Shown: positions 26,701-36,216, counted from the stretch's first letter. The stretch: DNA of 64,000 nucleotides from Pseudomonas sp. GD04091 (GCF_029836165.1 NZ_JAOEBG010000018.1:1-64000), one strand, 5' to 3'. Program-made: numbers and translations. Notes: generated from the sequence alone by a model not told the origin.

Positions 26701-28048
26701 CGAGCTCGGCATAGGGCGTGGCCTGGCGCAGCAGATCGAACAGCGCACGTTCGTTCCACGGCTGGTTGCTGACTTCGGCGACGATCTGTTGCGCCAGCAC
26801 GTCCAGCGGCGCCCGGGGGACGTGCAGCGTGTCGAGTTCGCCCTGGCGCACGCAGTCGAGCAGCGCCACGCATTCGATCAGTTCGTCCCGCGAGGTTGGG
26901 AACAGGCGCCCCTTGGGGATACCGTCGACCTGGTGCCCGGAGCGTCCGACCCGTTGCAGGAATGCGGCGATCGAGCCGGGGGAGGCAATCTGGCAGACCA
27001 GGTCGACCTCGCCGATGTCGATGCCCAGCTCCAGCGAGGCGGTGGCCACCAGCACCTGCAGTTCGCCGGCCTTGAGTCGTTGCTCGGCAGCCAGGCGATG
27101 CTCCTTGGCCAGGCTGCCGTGGTGCGCGGCCACCGCCTCGTTGCCCAGGCGCTCGCCGAGGTGACGGCTCAGGCGCTCGGCCAGGCGCCGGGTGTTGACG
27201 AACACCAGTGTGGTGCGATGTTCGCGGGCGAGGGCGGCGAGGCGGTCGTAGACCAGGTCCCAGACATCCGTGGCCATCACCGCGCCCAGCGGCACGGGCG
27301 GTAGCTCCAGCGCCAGGTCACGCTGACGGGCATGGCCGATATCGACGATGGCGCACGGGCGTTCGTGCCCCACCAGAAATTGCGCGACCCGCTCGACGGG
27401 GCGCTGGGTGGCGGACAGCCCGATGCGTCGCAGCGGTCGGCCTGTCAGCGCCTGCAGGCGTTCGAGGGTCAAGGCCAGGTGGCTGCCGCGCTTGTTGCCG
27501 GCCAGGGCGTGGATCTCGTCGACGATCACCGTGTGCACGTTGGCCAGCCCTTCACGGCCTGACGCCGAGCCCATCAGCACGTACAGCGACTCCGGGGTGG
27601 TCACCAGGATATGTGGCGCCAGCTTGCGCATGGCGGCGCGTTCCTTTTGCGGCGTGTCGCCGGTACGCACCGCGGTGGTGATGCGCGGGGCTTGCATGCC
27701 GAGTCGTTCGATCTGCTGGCTGATGCCTTCGAGCGGCGCGTCGAGGTTCAGGCGGATGTCGTTGGACAGCGCCTTGAGTGGCGAGACATACACGACCTGG
27801 GTGTGCGCCGGCAGCTCGCCACCGTGTTCCAGGCCCTGGCGGAACAGCTCGTCGAGCACCGCGAGAAACGCGCTGAGGGTCTTGCCCGAGCCGGTCGGCG
27901 CGGCCAGCAGCATCGACTGGCCGGCGTGGATCAGCGGCCAGGCACCGGCCTGGGCCTCGGTGACCGTGGCGAAGCGCTGGCGAAACCAGGTGGCCACGGC
28001 CGGGTGGAACAGGTCGAGCACCGGGTGCAGGTGGGCGGGGAGGTTCAT
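23762..28048 (-). CDS. lhr: Lhr-type superfamily 2 helicase (large helicase-related protein)
   Basis: ATP-dependent 3'-5' DNA/RNA-DNA helicase implicated in repair. It has 1428 residues, a full-length Lhr with core plus C-terminal extension. Walker A is APTGSGKT (about 50-57), the DEAD-type box is DEIH (about 177-180), followed by LSATQRP (motif III) and LVATASLELGIDIG and QRVGRSGHQ (motifs V and VI). The Lhr-core winged-helix and beta-bundle domains follow to about 870, then the long C-terminal domain with repeated winged-helix folds. It is monocistronic. The start gives the conserved N-terminus; RBS is modest. Confidence 0.95.
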   Translation of the reverse strand: MNLPAHLHPVLDLFHPAVATWFRQRFATVTEAQAGAWPLIHAGQSMLLAAPTGSGKTLSAFLAVLDELFRQGLEHGGELPAHTQVVYVSPLKALSNDIRLNLDAPLEGISQQIERLGMQAPRITTAVRTGDTPQKERAAMRKLAPHILVTTPESLYVLMGSASGREGLANVHTVIVDEIHALAGNKRGSHLALTLERLQALTGRPLRRIGLSATQRPVERVAQFLVGHERPCAIVDIGHARQRDLALELPPVPLGAVMATDVWDLVYDRLAALAREHRTTLVFVNTRRLAERLSRHLGERLGNEAVAAHHGSLAKEHRLAAEQRLKAGELQVLVATASLELGIDIGEVDLVCQIASPGSIAAFLQRVGRSGHQVDGIPKGRLFPTSRDELIECVALLDCVRQGELDTLHVPRAPLDVLAQQIVAEVSNQPWNERALFDLLRQATPYAELDEGHYQALLRMLAEGYNGRQGVRGAYLHRDAVNGSLRGRRGSQLTALTSGGTIPETADYAVLLEPQALNIGSVNEDFAVESIAGDIFQLGNASYRILRVEPGRVRVEDAHGLPPTIPFWLGEAPGRSDELSAAVARLQQRIDQQLQAGDGERVSSWLQTAYALDDACASQLLDYLGRTWQVLGALPSQQTLVMERFFDESGGTQLIIHSPHGSRINRAWGLALRKRFCRTFNFELQAAASEDAIVLSLSTSHSFELEEVWRYLNSRTAEPILVQALLDAPLFGVRWRWNAAVAMALPRYVGGRKVAPQIQRMKSEDLVAAVFPDQIACLENIVGERQIPDHPLVEQTLDDCLHEAMDSEGWLALLRRMENGEVRLLSRDLPTPSPLASAILNARPYAFLDDAPLEERRTQAVLNRRWNEVHSADDLGALDADAIAAVQAEAWPRADTADEMHEALMGLGAITCDEVEDNGAWQDLLRQLASSGRACCLDAGGQRLWLARERLQPMLTLYPDARLEPDVPVLAGFDDPCERDTALTELLRARLSGFGPLTLPQITEPLALAAADTEQALARLEGEGYVMRGHFSPGQTRLQWCERHLLARIHRYTVKRLRQEIEPVSLQDYLRFLCDWQHLSGDTRLRGPQAVAEVLAQLQGFPAAAGAWESDLLPARIKDYSPHWLDDACRSGLWTWSRLAATVAASTLSSTPLVLLPREQLGLWRSLAPAPDLEQLGARAQRVLRTLQEQGALFFDELTHEAHLLPSELESALQELVGAGLASADGFSGLRSLITPAARRSSRNSRRGHPPLSSSMVHAGRWALLRRTVATDDVDQRLEHVARSLLRRYGVVCWRLLERESDVLPAWRDLLRCYHRLEARGEIRGGRFIAGLAGEQFALPEAVGLLRQVRRRSPQGELVVVSGCDPLNLVGTLLPGTRVPAVAGNRVLYREGVAVATRVAGKYQFLVDTTATEQAQWRQHLLRGTPAL

Positions 28049-28165
28049 GGCTTGTTTATGGAGGGGCGATGACGGATTGGCAAGGGGCCGTTCGTCCGGG
28101 GAGCTTGCCCCGCGACAGGGCCCTGTCAGGTATCCTGTTCGCCCTCATCCAGCTGTGAGCCCCTC

Positions 28166-28579
28166 ATGTCCAACACCATCCGCATCGCCGCCGCTCTGCT
28201 GATCGACGCGCAGGGCCGTACCTTGCTGGTGCGCAAGCGCGGCACGCTGGCCTTCATGCAGCCCGGCGGCAAGATCGACGCAGGCGAATCGCCCGCCCAG
28301 GCGCTGGTGCGTGAGCTGCATGAAGAGCTGGGGCTGCGGGTCGATCCTGGCCAGGTCGTGCACCTGGGCCGCTTCAGCGCGCCCGCGGCCAACGAGCCCG
28401 GTTTCGCCGTCCAGGCCGAACTGTTCCGCGTCGACAGCGCCGAGGCCGTGGCCCCGGCGGCGGAGATCGAGGAAGTGGTGTGGCTGGCCGCCAACCAGGC
28501 GCCGAGCCTGAACCTGGCGCCGCTGACCCGCGACCTGATCCTGCCGCTGTGGCGCGAGGGCCTCAACGCACCGCGCTGA
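28166..28579 (+). CDS. Nudix hydrolase
   Basis: A 137-residue Nudix protein. The Nudix box GKIDAGESPAQALVRELHEELGL (about 36-58) carries all catalytic Glu residues, including REL-x-EE. It hydrolyses a nucleoside diphosphate linked to another group; the substrate is not evident, although the short form resembles house-cleaning enzymes. It is divergent from lhr and its last 17 bases overlap the end of the convergent LysR gene. Confidence 0.9.
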   Translation: MSNTIRIAAALLIDAQGRTLLVRKRGTLAFMQPGGKIDAGESPAQALVRELHEELGLRVDPGQVVHLGRFSAPAANEPGFAVQAELFRVDSAEAVAPAAEIEEVVWLAANQAPSLNLAPLTRDLILPLWREGLNAPR

Positions 28580-29480
28580 CGCCATCGAGGGTGGCGAACG
28601 AGGTGTCCTTGGCGGTCAGCAGGAAGTCGCGCATGTACGGCGCATCGAGCATGTCGGTGCGCACCGCCGCGTAGAGCGTGGCGAACAGGCCTTTCTCGCC
28701 CAGTCGCTTGCCTTTCACGTAACCGCGCGAACTGTACTCGTGCAGCGCCCAGTGCGGCATGCCGCACACGCCACGGCCGCTGGCCACCAGCTGCATCATC
28801 ATCACCGTCAGCTCCGAGGTACGCACGGCGGCGGGCTCGATGTCGGCCGGTTCGAGGAAGCGGGTGAAGATGTCCAGGCGATCGCGCTCCACCGGGTAGG
28901 TGATCAAGGTCTGGTCGAGCAGGTCCTGGGGCACGATGCAGGGCTTGCCGGCCAGCGGGTGCTGGTTGGCGACGGCAAGCATGGCCTCGTAGGTGAACAA
29001 CGGCACGTAGGTGATGCCGGCCAGGTCCACGGGGTCGGAGGTCACCACCAGGTCCAGGTCGCCACGGGCCAGGGCCGGCAGCGGGGCGAAGGCGAATCCC
29101 GAGGCCAGGTCCAGCTCCACCTCCGGCCAGGCGTCGCGGAACTGGTCGATGGTCGGCATCAGCCACTGGAAGCAGCTGTGGCACTCGATGGCCATGTGCA
29201 GGCGCCCGGCGGTGCCACCGGCCAGGCGGGCGATGTCGCGCTCGGCGCCGCGCAGCAGCGGCAGGGTGGCGTCGGCCAGCTGCAGCAGGCGCAGGCCGGC
29301 GCTGGTGAAGCGGATGGGTTTGGTCTTGCGTACGAACAGCGGCAGGCCCAGGCGCTCCTCCAGCTCCTTGAACTGGTGCGACAGCGCCGATTGCGTGAGG
29401 TGGAGGCGCTCGGCGGCCTCCACCAAGCTGTCGGCCTCACGCAGCGCATGAAGGGTTTTCAGGTGACGCATTTCCAGCAC
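28563..29480 (-). CDS. metR: LysR-family regulator MetR
   Basis: LysR-type regulator of 305 residues. The helix-turn-helix lies at about 15-55 (SLVEAAERLHLTQSALSHQFKELEERLGLPLF), and the effector domain (about 90-295) is MetR-like: MAIECHSCFQWLMPTIDQFRDAWPEVELDL is conserved in MetR, which responds to homocysteine. It should activate methionine synthesis genes such as metE/metH, none of which are in the window. Its 3' end overlaps the Nudix gene by 17 bp on the opposite strand. Confidence 0.92.
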   Translation of the reverse strand: MLEMRHLKTLHALREADSLVEAAERLHLTQSALSHQFKELEERLGLPLFVRKTKPIRFTSAGLRLLQLADATLPLLRGAERDIARLAGGTAGRLHMAIECHSCFQWLMPTIDQFRDAWPEVELDLASGFAFAPLPALARGDLDLVVTSDPVDLAGITYVPLFTYEAMLAVANQHPLAGKPCIVPQDLLDQTLITYPVERDRLDIFTRFLEPADIEPAAVRTSELTVMMMQLVASGRGVCGMPHWALHEYSSRGYVKGKRLGEKGLFATLYAAVRTDMLDAPYMRDFLLTAKDTSFATLDGVSAVR

Positions 29481-29560
29481 GACGAACTCCGGGACACGAG
29501 GGCAGGGGATGTTGAGTCTCCCTCATGTTCACGCGGTTGTCGATGCGCCAGGGCAGGAAA

Positions 29561-29583
29561 CAGGGCATCCCGGGGATGCCCTG
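29561..29583 (-). terminator. Hairpin terminator after the toxin-like gene
   Basis: CAGGGCATC (29561-29569) pairs with GATGCCCTG (29575-29583). It starts 8 bp past the toxin-like stop codon and is followed on the minus strand by TTTCCTG, giving a weak intrinsic terminator before metR. Confidence 0.6.
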
Positions 29584-29590
29584 TCGACGG

Positions 29591-32500
29591 TCAGAACAAC
29601 GGCTGGAAATGCCGCACGGCCATGGGGCGACCGATCTCGCCTCGCCAGATGTCCTCGACATGGGTCGCCTGCCACTCGCCGCCCAGGTAGCGTTGCGCCG
29701 GAATCTTCAGATGAGCCGCTTCGAACTCGGTGAATTGCGCTTGTGCCTTGCTGAAATGGAAGTGAGCGAACCAAAGCTCGGTCGGTGGCTGCTGGGTGAG
29801 ATCACGCACCACGAATTCCTGGAGGAAATCCTGGCGACCGTCCTGCCGTTTGCCCAGGAGGGTGAGGCTGCCGATACGCTCGATATCGACGGCCTGCTGG
29901 TCCAGGAGATAGCCAAGCATGGCGGCGGTGGGGCGGTGGCTGCTCATGTATTGGCGAACATGCAGTTTGCGTCCGTCTTCGATGAGCGTCGATGCCTCTC
30001 GGCGCAGCCTGGCAAGCAGCGCAGCGGAGGCATCCTGGGCGTTGATCTGACTGGCAAGGTCGTTCAGGTCCTGGGCCTTGAAGTGCATCAGGTCCTCCAG
30101 GCTGGCGCCGTCCATGCCTGTGCGGGCGTAGCGCTCGATCTGCTGGCGGTAGCCGGCAAGGCCATCGAGGTGCCGATTGGCTTCAGCCTCGAGTTCCGCC
30201 ATTGACGCGGCCCTGGATCCGGGTGGCGCAACTGGGTTGCTCAGGGTGAACTTGCCCGGGGTGGACTCGATGTAGATCTCGGTATGCCCGCTCGGCCCGG
30301 TAATCCGGTATTCGTTGGCCTGTCGGCGCGGTTCGCCGATCAGGTAGTGGTTGTCCGTGGTCTCGAAGACTCGCGGCGCGCTCGCATCGGCTGGTCGGGT
30401 TGGCGAGGACGGTGTCGGGCTTGGCTCCCGCACAAGCGTGCGATAGTGCTCGGTGTGCCGCTTCAGGACACTCTTCAACCGCTCGAGCGACGCCGTGTCG
30501 AAGAACTGGCCGTAGCTCGCCTGCCAGTAGCGCAGCTTGCTCCGGTAACCGTCGATCTTGCTCAGCGAGGTGCTCAGGATGTCCTGTCGCTGATTCTTGC
30601 TGGAGTGCACGCCAGGCAGTTGATGGAGGGCATGCAGGGCGCGGTCCAGTTCGATCAGCGGATCGTGCATGAGCTTCTGCAACTTGACCCACGACAGATC
30701 CAGCGTTGCCGGTGCCCGCGTGATCAGCGCGGTGAGCTGACTGATCAGCAGGTAGTCCAGGGCCGGGCGGGGCAGGCGCGTCAGGTCGTTGTCGATGGCG
30801 TCGAACAGCTTCAGCCGCTTGCGAGGCCGTAAGGCCTTGGCCTCCCAGTGCCGCATCTGATCCATGCGCATGCTCAGCTCATCCACCTCGATCAGGGTGC
30901 TCTGGCGAATCTCCCGCATCCGTCGACGCAGCTGCAGCATCTGCGAGGTCAAGGTCACCATCCGCGGCCGTTCGAGGTCGGGGGTGAGCTGGTGGGAGAC
31001 GTCCTGAAGCGTGGCGATGAGCTGCTTGATCTCCTCCAGGTGCCTGAGGAAGCGCTTGTGCGCGTGAACCCGCAGGTGATAGTTGCCTTCGCAGATCGCT
31101 TCGGCCATCTCGCTCGCCAGCTTCTTCGCCTCGCTTTGTCTTGCCCTGCTCGAAACGCCTTGAAGCCTTTCGTAATCGGCATGATTACGGCGTGCCTCAT
31201 CGATGTAGCGCTCCAGGCTCGACCTCAGCACTGTATCGTCCAGGGCATTTTCCACTGCCGTTCGCGACTCGAGGTCCTTGCCGAGCTTGCTCAGGGTGTG
31301 TGTGCGGGCACTGATCGAGTCCTGCAGCTGCTTGCGCAAACGGTAGGTCCGATCGCGCCACCAGAGCGGCAGGCGTGCCTTGATGGCGGCAGGCCAGAGC
31401 GGCTCGAGGGTGTCGGCAATGCGGCTGGCGGCTTGCCCACCACCGCCTCCGGCGCCGCGCACATGAACGCCGTGCAAGGCGAAGTGGGTGTCCCAGCGTC
31501 CCAGTTCATCCAGGCCGACCGCCATCTTCCAGGAGGACCGGGCATTGCCGCTAAGGCGCCAGGTGTGCAGGGTGGCATCCCATTCGACCTGGAAGGGGGT
31601 GCCTTCGATCAGGATGAAATCCCCTTGTCCGGTTCGGTACACACCGCGCCAACGTCCCGAGGTGGGGCTTGGCAAGCCCTGCAGCGACAGCGGTTGATCG
31701 TACTCGTACCCTCGCAGCCGTTTCAGGCGTTGCCCGGCTGCGGCAGAGAGGTAGCGGCTGCCTGGCCTGTGGCCCTTGAGCTGGCGCAGTTGTCGTTGCT
31801 TGCTGGTGCGCAGGGCTGCGCTGGGGCTGAAGCCCACGCCGTTCACCAGGTCCATCGCGGCGTCGATCAGCGAGGTGATCGCGTTTTCCAGCTCGTCCAG
31901 GCCATGGGCAATTTCACCTTGGGTGAAGGCTTTGGCCGCCTGGTGCATGGCGTCGACCACATCATAGAGACCGATGGCGGTGCCGACGAAGGGGATGAAC
32001 CCCAAGGCCATCTTCAGGTAGTTGAAAACCATGCCGCTCTGGTAGGTGAAGTTCTCCTGCCACAGGTCGCGGCTGGAGCGGGAGGTGGCACGGTTCGCCT
32101 CGATCAGCCGGCCCATTTCGGCGTCGAGCAGCAATTGCGCCAGGGACGTGCTGGCGGGCCACTGCGCGCCCAGGCCGATGATGCCGCTGAAGCGATTGGC
32201 GTGGGCCTGGGCAAGGCGCGACCTGTGGGCGTCGGGATTGCCGAGCAAGGCACGGCTGATCAGGTACGCCTGTTCCTCCTGGGTCTTGCTGCGTTCGTAA
32301 AGGCTCAGGCGCGCCTCTTCCAGATTGGGGTACTGGCGTACCGGGCTGGCGGGATGGTCGGGCAGGTAGAGCAGGGTGACGCCACTGGCCTGGTCCTCGA
32401 TGAAGGTGACGCCGGACAGGGTGACGGGCTGGTCGTCCGTGTCCGGGCCGCCACTGGTCAGCCGTGCGGCGAGTAGACGTATGTCGTGCCCGTCGGCCTG

Positions 32501-35008
32501 GTACCGGGCATCGCTGGCAAGGGCAAGGATGGCCTGGCTCTGGTCATTCAGGTAACCGCGTTCATGGAAGAGCAGGCGCTGGATCTGCAGCATCAGCCGT
32601 ACGGGTTCGAGCAGGGTCTCGCGGCGATATGCCCGGGCGTGCTCTGTCTCGTCAAGGCCCAGGAACGCCTGGCGAATCCGGTCTTCGTAGGCTTGTGCCA
32701 GGTCGAGGGCCGTCGCCAGGCCGTGGACGTAACTGGAGGTCAGGCCTGATGTCAGGACCCGCACGGTGTCAGCGCTGCTGGAGGCGACCTGCACCTTCAG
32801 GAACTGCAGACGGCGGGTCATCTCGGTATCGATGTTCTCGAGCAGTAGGGTCTGCAGGGGCACCTGGGTACGTTCCTGGCTGGGGGTATCCTCCAGCCTC
32901 ACTGGAACGCCCTGCGCGCCACTGCCGACGATCGGATCCCTCTGCGAGGTAACCCGTATGGGAAGGTCCAGGTGGATCTGGCCGACGTCGTCGGCATCGA
33001 AATCGTCCTTCAACTTTCGGTTGATCAATGCCCGGCAGAACGCTTCCCGAACCGGCAAGTCGCGCGCGAGCAGTGCGCGGCTGCTGCGCATGGCGCTGAT
33101 GTAACGCTCGAGCACCTCCACCAGTGCTTGTCGATTGGCGGTCGACATGGCTTTCAACCAGGAAGGCGCGGCCCCGGCCAGTTTCACGGCATGCGACTGT
33201 TCTTCGAGCAGGCCATGGGCGCTGGCCCTGGCGGCGTGCCCTGGAGCTTGCAGGTCTGACTTCAATGCCTGGCTGATGCGTGGTAGCGCCTGTTTGAGCG
33301 TGTGAATGCCCTCGTCCTGAAGAATGCGTGTGCAGCTCTGGCGTGCCGAGGCGAACTTGTGGGCAAGGATCTGCGCCATGGCATCGCCGCTGATCGACTG
33401 CAAACTCAGTGACTGGCCATTGTCCTTGCCGACACCCAGGCACTGTTCCAGCGCGGCCTGGTCGGGGCAACGCAGCAGCCCGCCGTGTTCACTCGCCCAA
33501 TACACCAGCAGGCTGCGGGTTGTGGGGCGGGCGTTCAATGCCGAAGGATGGGTGATCACCAGTGCGTCCATCAGGCGGTGCGTGTGGCCGGCATCGGTGG
33601 CAGGCGACGCGGTCTGTTCGAGCTTCGGACAGACGGCCGAGCCTGCGGCGTCATTGCGCTGGGTCAATGCCTCGATCCAGCTCAGTTCGGTCGCGTCGAT
33701 CTGGCCGAGCAGATGCTGGATCTGCCCATGGGCACGCAATGCCTTGTAGTGCGCGTCGACCAGCTCGCGGGAGGGGACGACCGCTGCCGCGTCGGAATGC
33801 CAGCGCGGGGATTGCAGGTGTACCTCGATCGCCGCCAGAGCCTTGGCTTGCGCGGCTTTCAGGCTGGATTCGTGATCCCTGAGCTGTCGCAAGGTAGCTT
33901 CGTCCAGGCTCGACAGCCGTTCGAGCAGGTCGCTGATCTGGCGTGAGCGCAGCGCGTGGGGAATGTCCTCGGTGAGGGCGCCGAAATCGAAAAGCGAAGG
34001 CTGGCTGTCGTCCTCGGTGTCCGCTTCAGGTGCTGGAGGGCCGGCGAATACGTTGGGCGAGCGCCGCTGGAGATTCAGGTCGTCCGCCTGGCTCAGCGCG
34101 AACTCGGCATGCTGCCTGATGTCGGCACCCGGGTCGTGATCCAGGGTGGCCAGGGTGGCGGCCAGCAGTTGGTCGAGCACGGCGGTAAAACCGTCGGCAA
34201 CGCCATCGAGCGTGAGGTATTCGAGGCCGGCCTGTGTGTCGGGAGAGAGCGCCTCTTCGAGCCTGGCCTGGTTTTCGTAGCCTGTGAAAACGGGCTGCCC
34301 GGCCGGGCGATAGAGCACTCGCGCGGGTTCCTCGGCAAGGCTGAAGATCAGGCTTGCGGGGTGGTCGGCGAGGGTCTGGATGCGAACCTGCTGGCCGTCC
34401 TTGATCAGCCACTCCGGATTGTCCGCCACCGCCTGGAGCGGGCGCAGCTGCGCCTCGCTCAACGTCTGCTCGAGGGTGGCAATCTTCAGGGCCGCGTCGA
34501 AATGCCCGACATATTGTTTCCTGGCGTGTTCCTGGCGGCTGAAAGGCGTGCCGGCGGCACGGGCTTGCCAGTAGGCGTTCCAGCGCTCGCCAATCGAGTG
34601 GGACGTATCCATTGTCGCCAGCCGTGCATACAGCTCGCTGGGGCGCAGGTTGGCGAGAACGGGCCCGGCATCGGGTGTTCCGCGCACCTTGGCGAGGGTG
34701 TCCAGATCGCTGGGTGGTGTGGGGTGATGGCGGACGAAGGCAAGTAGGTGCGTGAGGCTGATGAAGGCGAAGTCATCATCGCTGCGAAATACCAGGCCGG
34801 TGGTGTCGGGGTCCACCTTGAACGTGTCGGCGAGCAGGGTGCGCAGGATTTCGCGCACCCCTGGCGCTTTGCCCAGCAGGTCGTTGAACGTGGTGAGCAG
34901 GGTGCGCCACTGCTCGACGGCGGCATGCGCCGCGGGGCTTTCCAGGGAGTACGGTGGCGCGCTCGCGGGCACGGGGACGAAGGCGGGCGTGTCGGGGGTA
35001 ATGTTCAT
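29591..35008 (-). CDS. Giant toxin-like protein with dermonecrotic-toxin-type N-terminal domain (1805 aa)
   Basis: An 1805-residue protein resembling Pseudomonas proteins annotated as dermonecrotic toxin domain-containing (DUF6543/ToxA_N-type); assigned from memory of the N-terminal pattern, not a search. There is no signal peptide. The first about 950 residues are mostly helical. A hydrophobic segment at about 990-1015 (YLKMALGFIPFVGTAIGLY) followed by an amphipathic stretch to about 1060 could be a membrane-insertion module. Residues about 1079-1160 (GSRYLSAAAGQRLKRLRGYEYDQPL) begin a beta-rich domain; a long helical region follows to about 1500, then a small beta domain near 1550-1590 and the C-terminus. 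No known catalytic motif was recognised. The ribosome-binding site is weak. It looks accessory: nothing in the neighbourhood is functionally related. Confidence 0.72.
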   Translation of the reverse strand: MNITPDTPAFVPVPASAPPYSLESPAAHAAVEQWRTLLTTFNDLLGKAPGVREILRTLLADTFKVDPDTTGLVFRSDDDFAFISLTHLLAFVRHHPTPPSDLDTLAKVRGTPDAGPVLANLRPSELYARLATMDTSHSIGERWNAYWQARAAGTPFSRQEHARKQYVGHFDAALKIATLEQTLSEAQLRPLQAVADNPEWLIKDGQQVRIQTLADHPASLIFSLAEEPARVLYRPAGQPVFTGYENQARLEEALSPDTQAGLEYLTLDGVADGFTAVLDQLLAATLATLDHDPGADIRQHAEFALSQADDLNLQRRSPNVFAGPPAPEADTEDDSQPSLFDFGALTEDIPHALRSRQISDLLERLSSLDEATLRQLRDHESSLKAAQAKALAAIEVHLQSPRWHSDAAAVVPSRELVDAHYKALRAHGQIQHLLGQIDATELSWIEALTQRNDAAGSAVCPKLEQTASPATDAGHTHRLMDALVITHPSALNARPTTRSLLVYWASEHGGLLRCPDQAALEQCLGVGKDNGQSLSLQSISGDAMAQILAHKFASARQSCTRILQDEGIHTLKQALPRISQALKSDLQAPGHAARASAHGLLEEQSHAVKLAGAAPSWLKAMSTANRQALVEVLERYISAMRSSRALLARDLPVREAFCRALINRKLKDDFDADDVGQIHLDLPIRVTSQRDPIVGSGAQGVPVRLEDTPSQERTQVPLQTLLLENIDTEMTRRLQFLKVQVASSSADTVRVLTSGLTSSYVHGLATALDLAQAYEDRIRQAFLGLDETEHARAYRRETLLEPVRLMLQIQRLLFHERGYLNDQSQAILALASDARYQADGHDIRLLAARLTSGGPDTDDQPVTLSGVTFIEDQASGVTLLYLPDHPASPVRQYPNLEEARLSLYERSKTQEEQAYLISRALLGNPDAHRSRLAQAHANRFSGIIGLGAQWPASTSLAQLLLDAEMGRLIEANRATSRSSRDLWQENFTYQSGMVFNYLKMALGFIPFVGTAIGLYDVVDAMHQAAKAFTQGEIAHGLDELENAITSLIDAAMDLVNGVGFSPSAALRTSKQRQLRQLKGHRPGSRYLSAAAGQRLKRLRGYEYDQPLSLQGLPSPTSGRWRGVYRTGQGDFILIEGTPFQVEWDATLHTWRLSGNARSSWKMAVGLDELGRWDTHFALHGVHVRGAGGGGGQAASRIADTLEPLWPAAIKARLPLWWRDRTYRLRKQLQDSISARTHTLSKLGKDLESRTAVENALDDTVLRSSLERYIDEARRNHADYERLQGVSSRARQSEAKKLASEMAEAICEGNYHLRVHAHKRFLRHLEEIKQLIATLQDVSHQLTPDLERPRMVTLTSQMLQLRRRMREIRQSTLIEVDELSMRMDQMRHWEAKALRPRKRLKLFDAIDNDLTRLPRPALDYLLISQLTALITRAPATLDLSWVKLQKLMHDPLIELDRALHALHQLPGVHSSKNQRQDILSTSLSKIDGYRSKLRYWQASYGQFFDTASLERLKSVLKRHTEHYRTLVREPSPTPSSPTRPADASAPRVFETTDNHYLIGEPRRQANEYRITGPSGHTEIYIESTPGKFTLSNPVAPPGSRAASMAELEAEANRHLDGLAGYRQQIERYARTGMDGASLEDLMHFKAQDLNDLASQINAQDASAALLARLRREASTLIEDGRKLHVRQYMSSHRPTAAMLGYLLDQQAVDIERIGSLTLLGKRQDGRQDFLQEFVVRDLTQQPPTELWFAHFHFSKAQAQFTEFEAAHLKIPAQRYLGGEWQATHVEDIWRGEIGRPMAVRHFQPLF

Positions 35009-35208
35009 GGGGCGATGACACCGTTGCTTGAGGCCGGAATTGGCCTGGCAATTGAGCGTCCGCCGGGAGCACCGCAGGTGTTAGTTAATGCTGGTCGCTT
35101 ACCGTTTGGCAGGGTTCATCAAATTGTCACTGAACTGTGGCAGCGCGCTTGAATGGATTTCATCAGACTCGCGCTCTACTGGGGATTTGCATTCTGGTGT
35201 TTCTTTTC

Positions 35209-36204
35209 ATGCGGGCTTTACTACTTTTCTTCTTTCTGCTGGTCAGCGTGCCGGCGAGCTTCGCCGATGGCCGCTGCGACGTCCATGTGCCGGTGCAACG
35301 CGCGGAGCTTGGTGAACTGAGCCTGGTCTACCAGAGTGTCGGCGCGCCGCGCGATCCTGTGCTGCTGCTGGTCATGGGCCTTGGCGGGCAGCTCATCCAC
35401 TGGCCTGACGATGTGGTCGAAGCGTTGTGCCGCCAGGGCTTTCGGGTGATTCGCTACGACAACCGCGATGTCGGCCTGTCGCGCTGGAACCAGCTGCCGG
35501 CCTCGGCCAACCTGACCGTCGAACTGCTGCGCTACAAGCTCGGCTTGCCCGTGTCGGCACCCTACACCTTGACCGACATGGCCGGTGACGGCCTGCGCCT
35601 GATGGATGCCCTGGAGATCCGCCAGTTCCATGTGCTGGGCGTGAGCATGGGCGGGATGATCGCCCAGCATCTGGCGGCCATGGCCCCGGAACGGGTGCGC
35701 AGCCTGACGCTGGTGATGTCCAGTTCAGGCGCCGCTGGCCTGCCGGCACCGGATCCGGCGCTGGTGCAACTGCTGGCGCGGCGCAGCGCGCCGAACCGCG
35801 AGGTGGCGATCGAGCAGCAGGCCGACTTGCTGGCGGCGCTCGGCAGCCCCGAGGTGCACGACGATCGAGCGGTGTTGCTGCAGCAGGCAGCGCTCGCCTA
35901 TGACCGGGCGTTCAATCCGGAAGGGGTGAAGCGGCAGATCATGGCCATTCTCGCCGAGCCGAGCAGGGTCGAGCTGCTCAATCAGTTGCGGGTGCCGACA
36001 ATGGTGGTGCATGGCACGGCCGATCCACTGCTGCCGGTGATGCACGGCGTGCATCTGGCGGCGCATATCCAGGGTAGCCAGCTGCGGCTGATTCCGGGGT
36101 TGGCGCATCGCTTCCAGGAGCCGTTCAAGGCGCCATTGCTGGGGGCCGTGCTGCCCTATCTGCAGGCCCATCGGCAGGATCTCTCGCATATCGCCCGACT
36201 CTAG
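35209..36204 (+). CDS. Secreted alpha/beta-fold hydrolase
   Basis: A 331-residue alpha/beta hydrolase with a signal peptide (MRALLLFFFLLVSVPASFA, cleavage about residue 19). The oxyanion region is LLLVMGLGGQ, the nucleophile elbow is GVSMGG (Ser about 148), the acid lies in VHGTADPLL and the His in PGLAHRF, so the triad is complete. Likely an esterase or lipase acting in the periplasm or outside; substrate unknown. The ATG at 35209 is preferred over a GTG at 35137 because it places the hydrophobic core at the N-terminus. It is divergent from the toxin-like gene, 200 bp away; no conclusive promoter was seen in that gap. Confidence 0.85.
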   Translation: MRALLLFFFLLVSVPASFADGRCDVHVPVQRAELGELSLVYQSVGAPRDPVLLLVMGLGGQLIHWPDDVVEALCRQGFRVIRYDNRDVGLSRWNQLPASANLTVELLRYKLGLPVSAPYTLTDMAGDGLRLMDALEIRQFHVLGVSMGGMIAQHLAAMAPERVRSLTLVMSSSGAAGLPAPDPALVQLLARRSAPNREVAIEQQADLLAALGSPEVHDDRAVLLQQAALAYDRAFNPEGVKRQIMAILAEPSRVELLNQLRVPTMVVHGTADPLLPVMHGVHLAAHIQGSQLRLIPGLAHRFQEPFKAPLLGAVLPYLQAHRQDLSHIARL

Positions 36205-36216
36205 GCCGCGCTGTGT

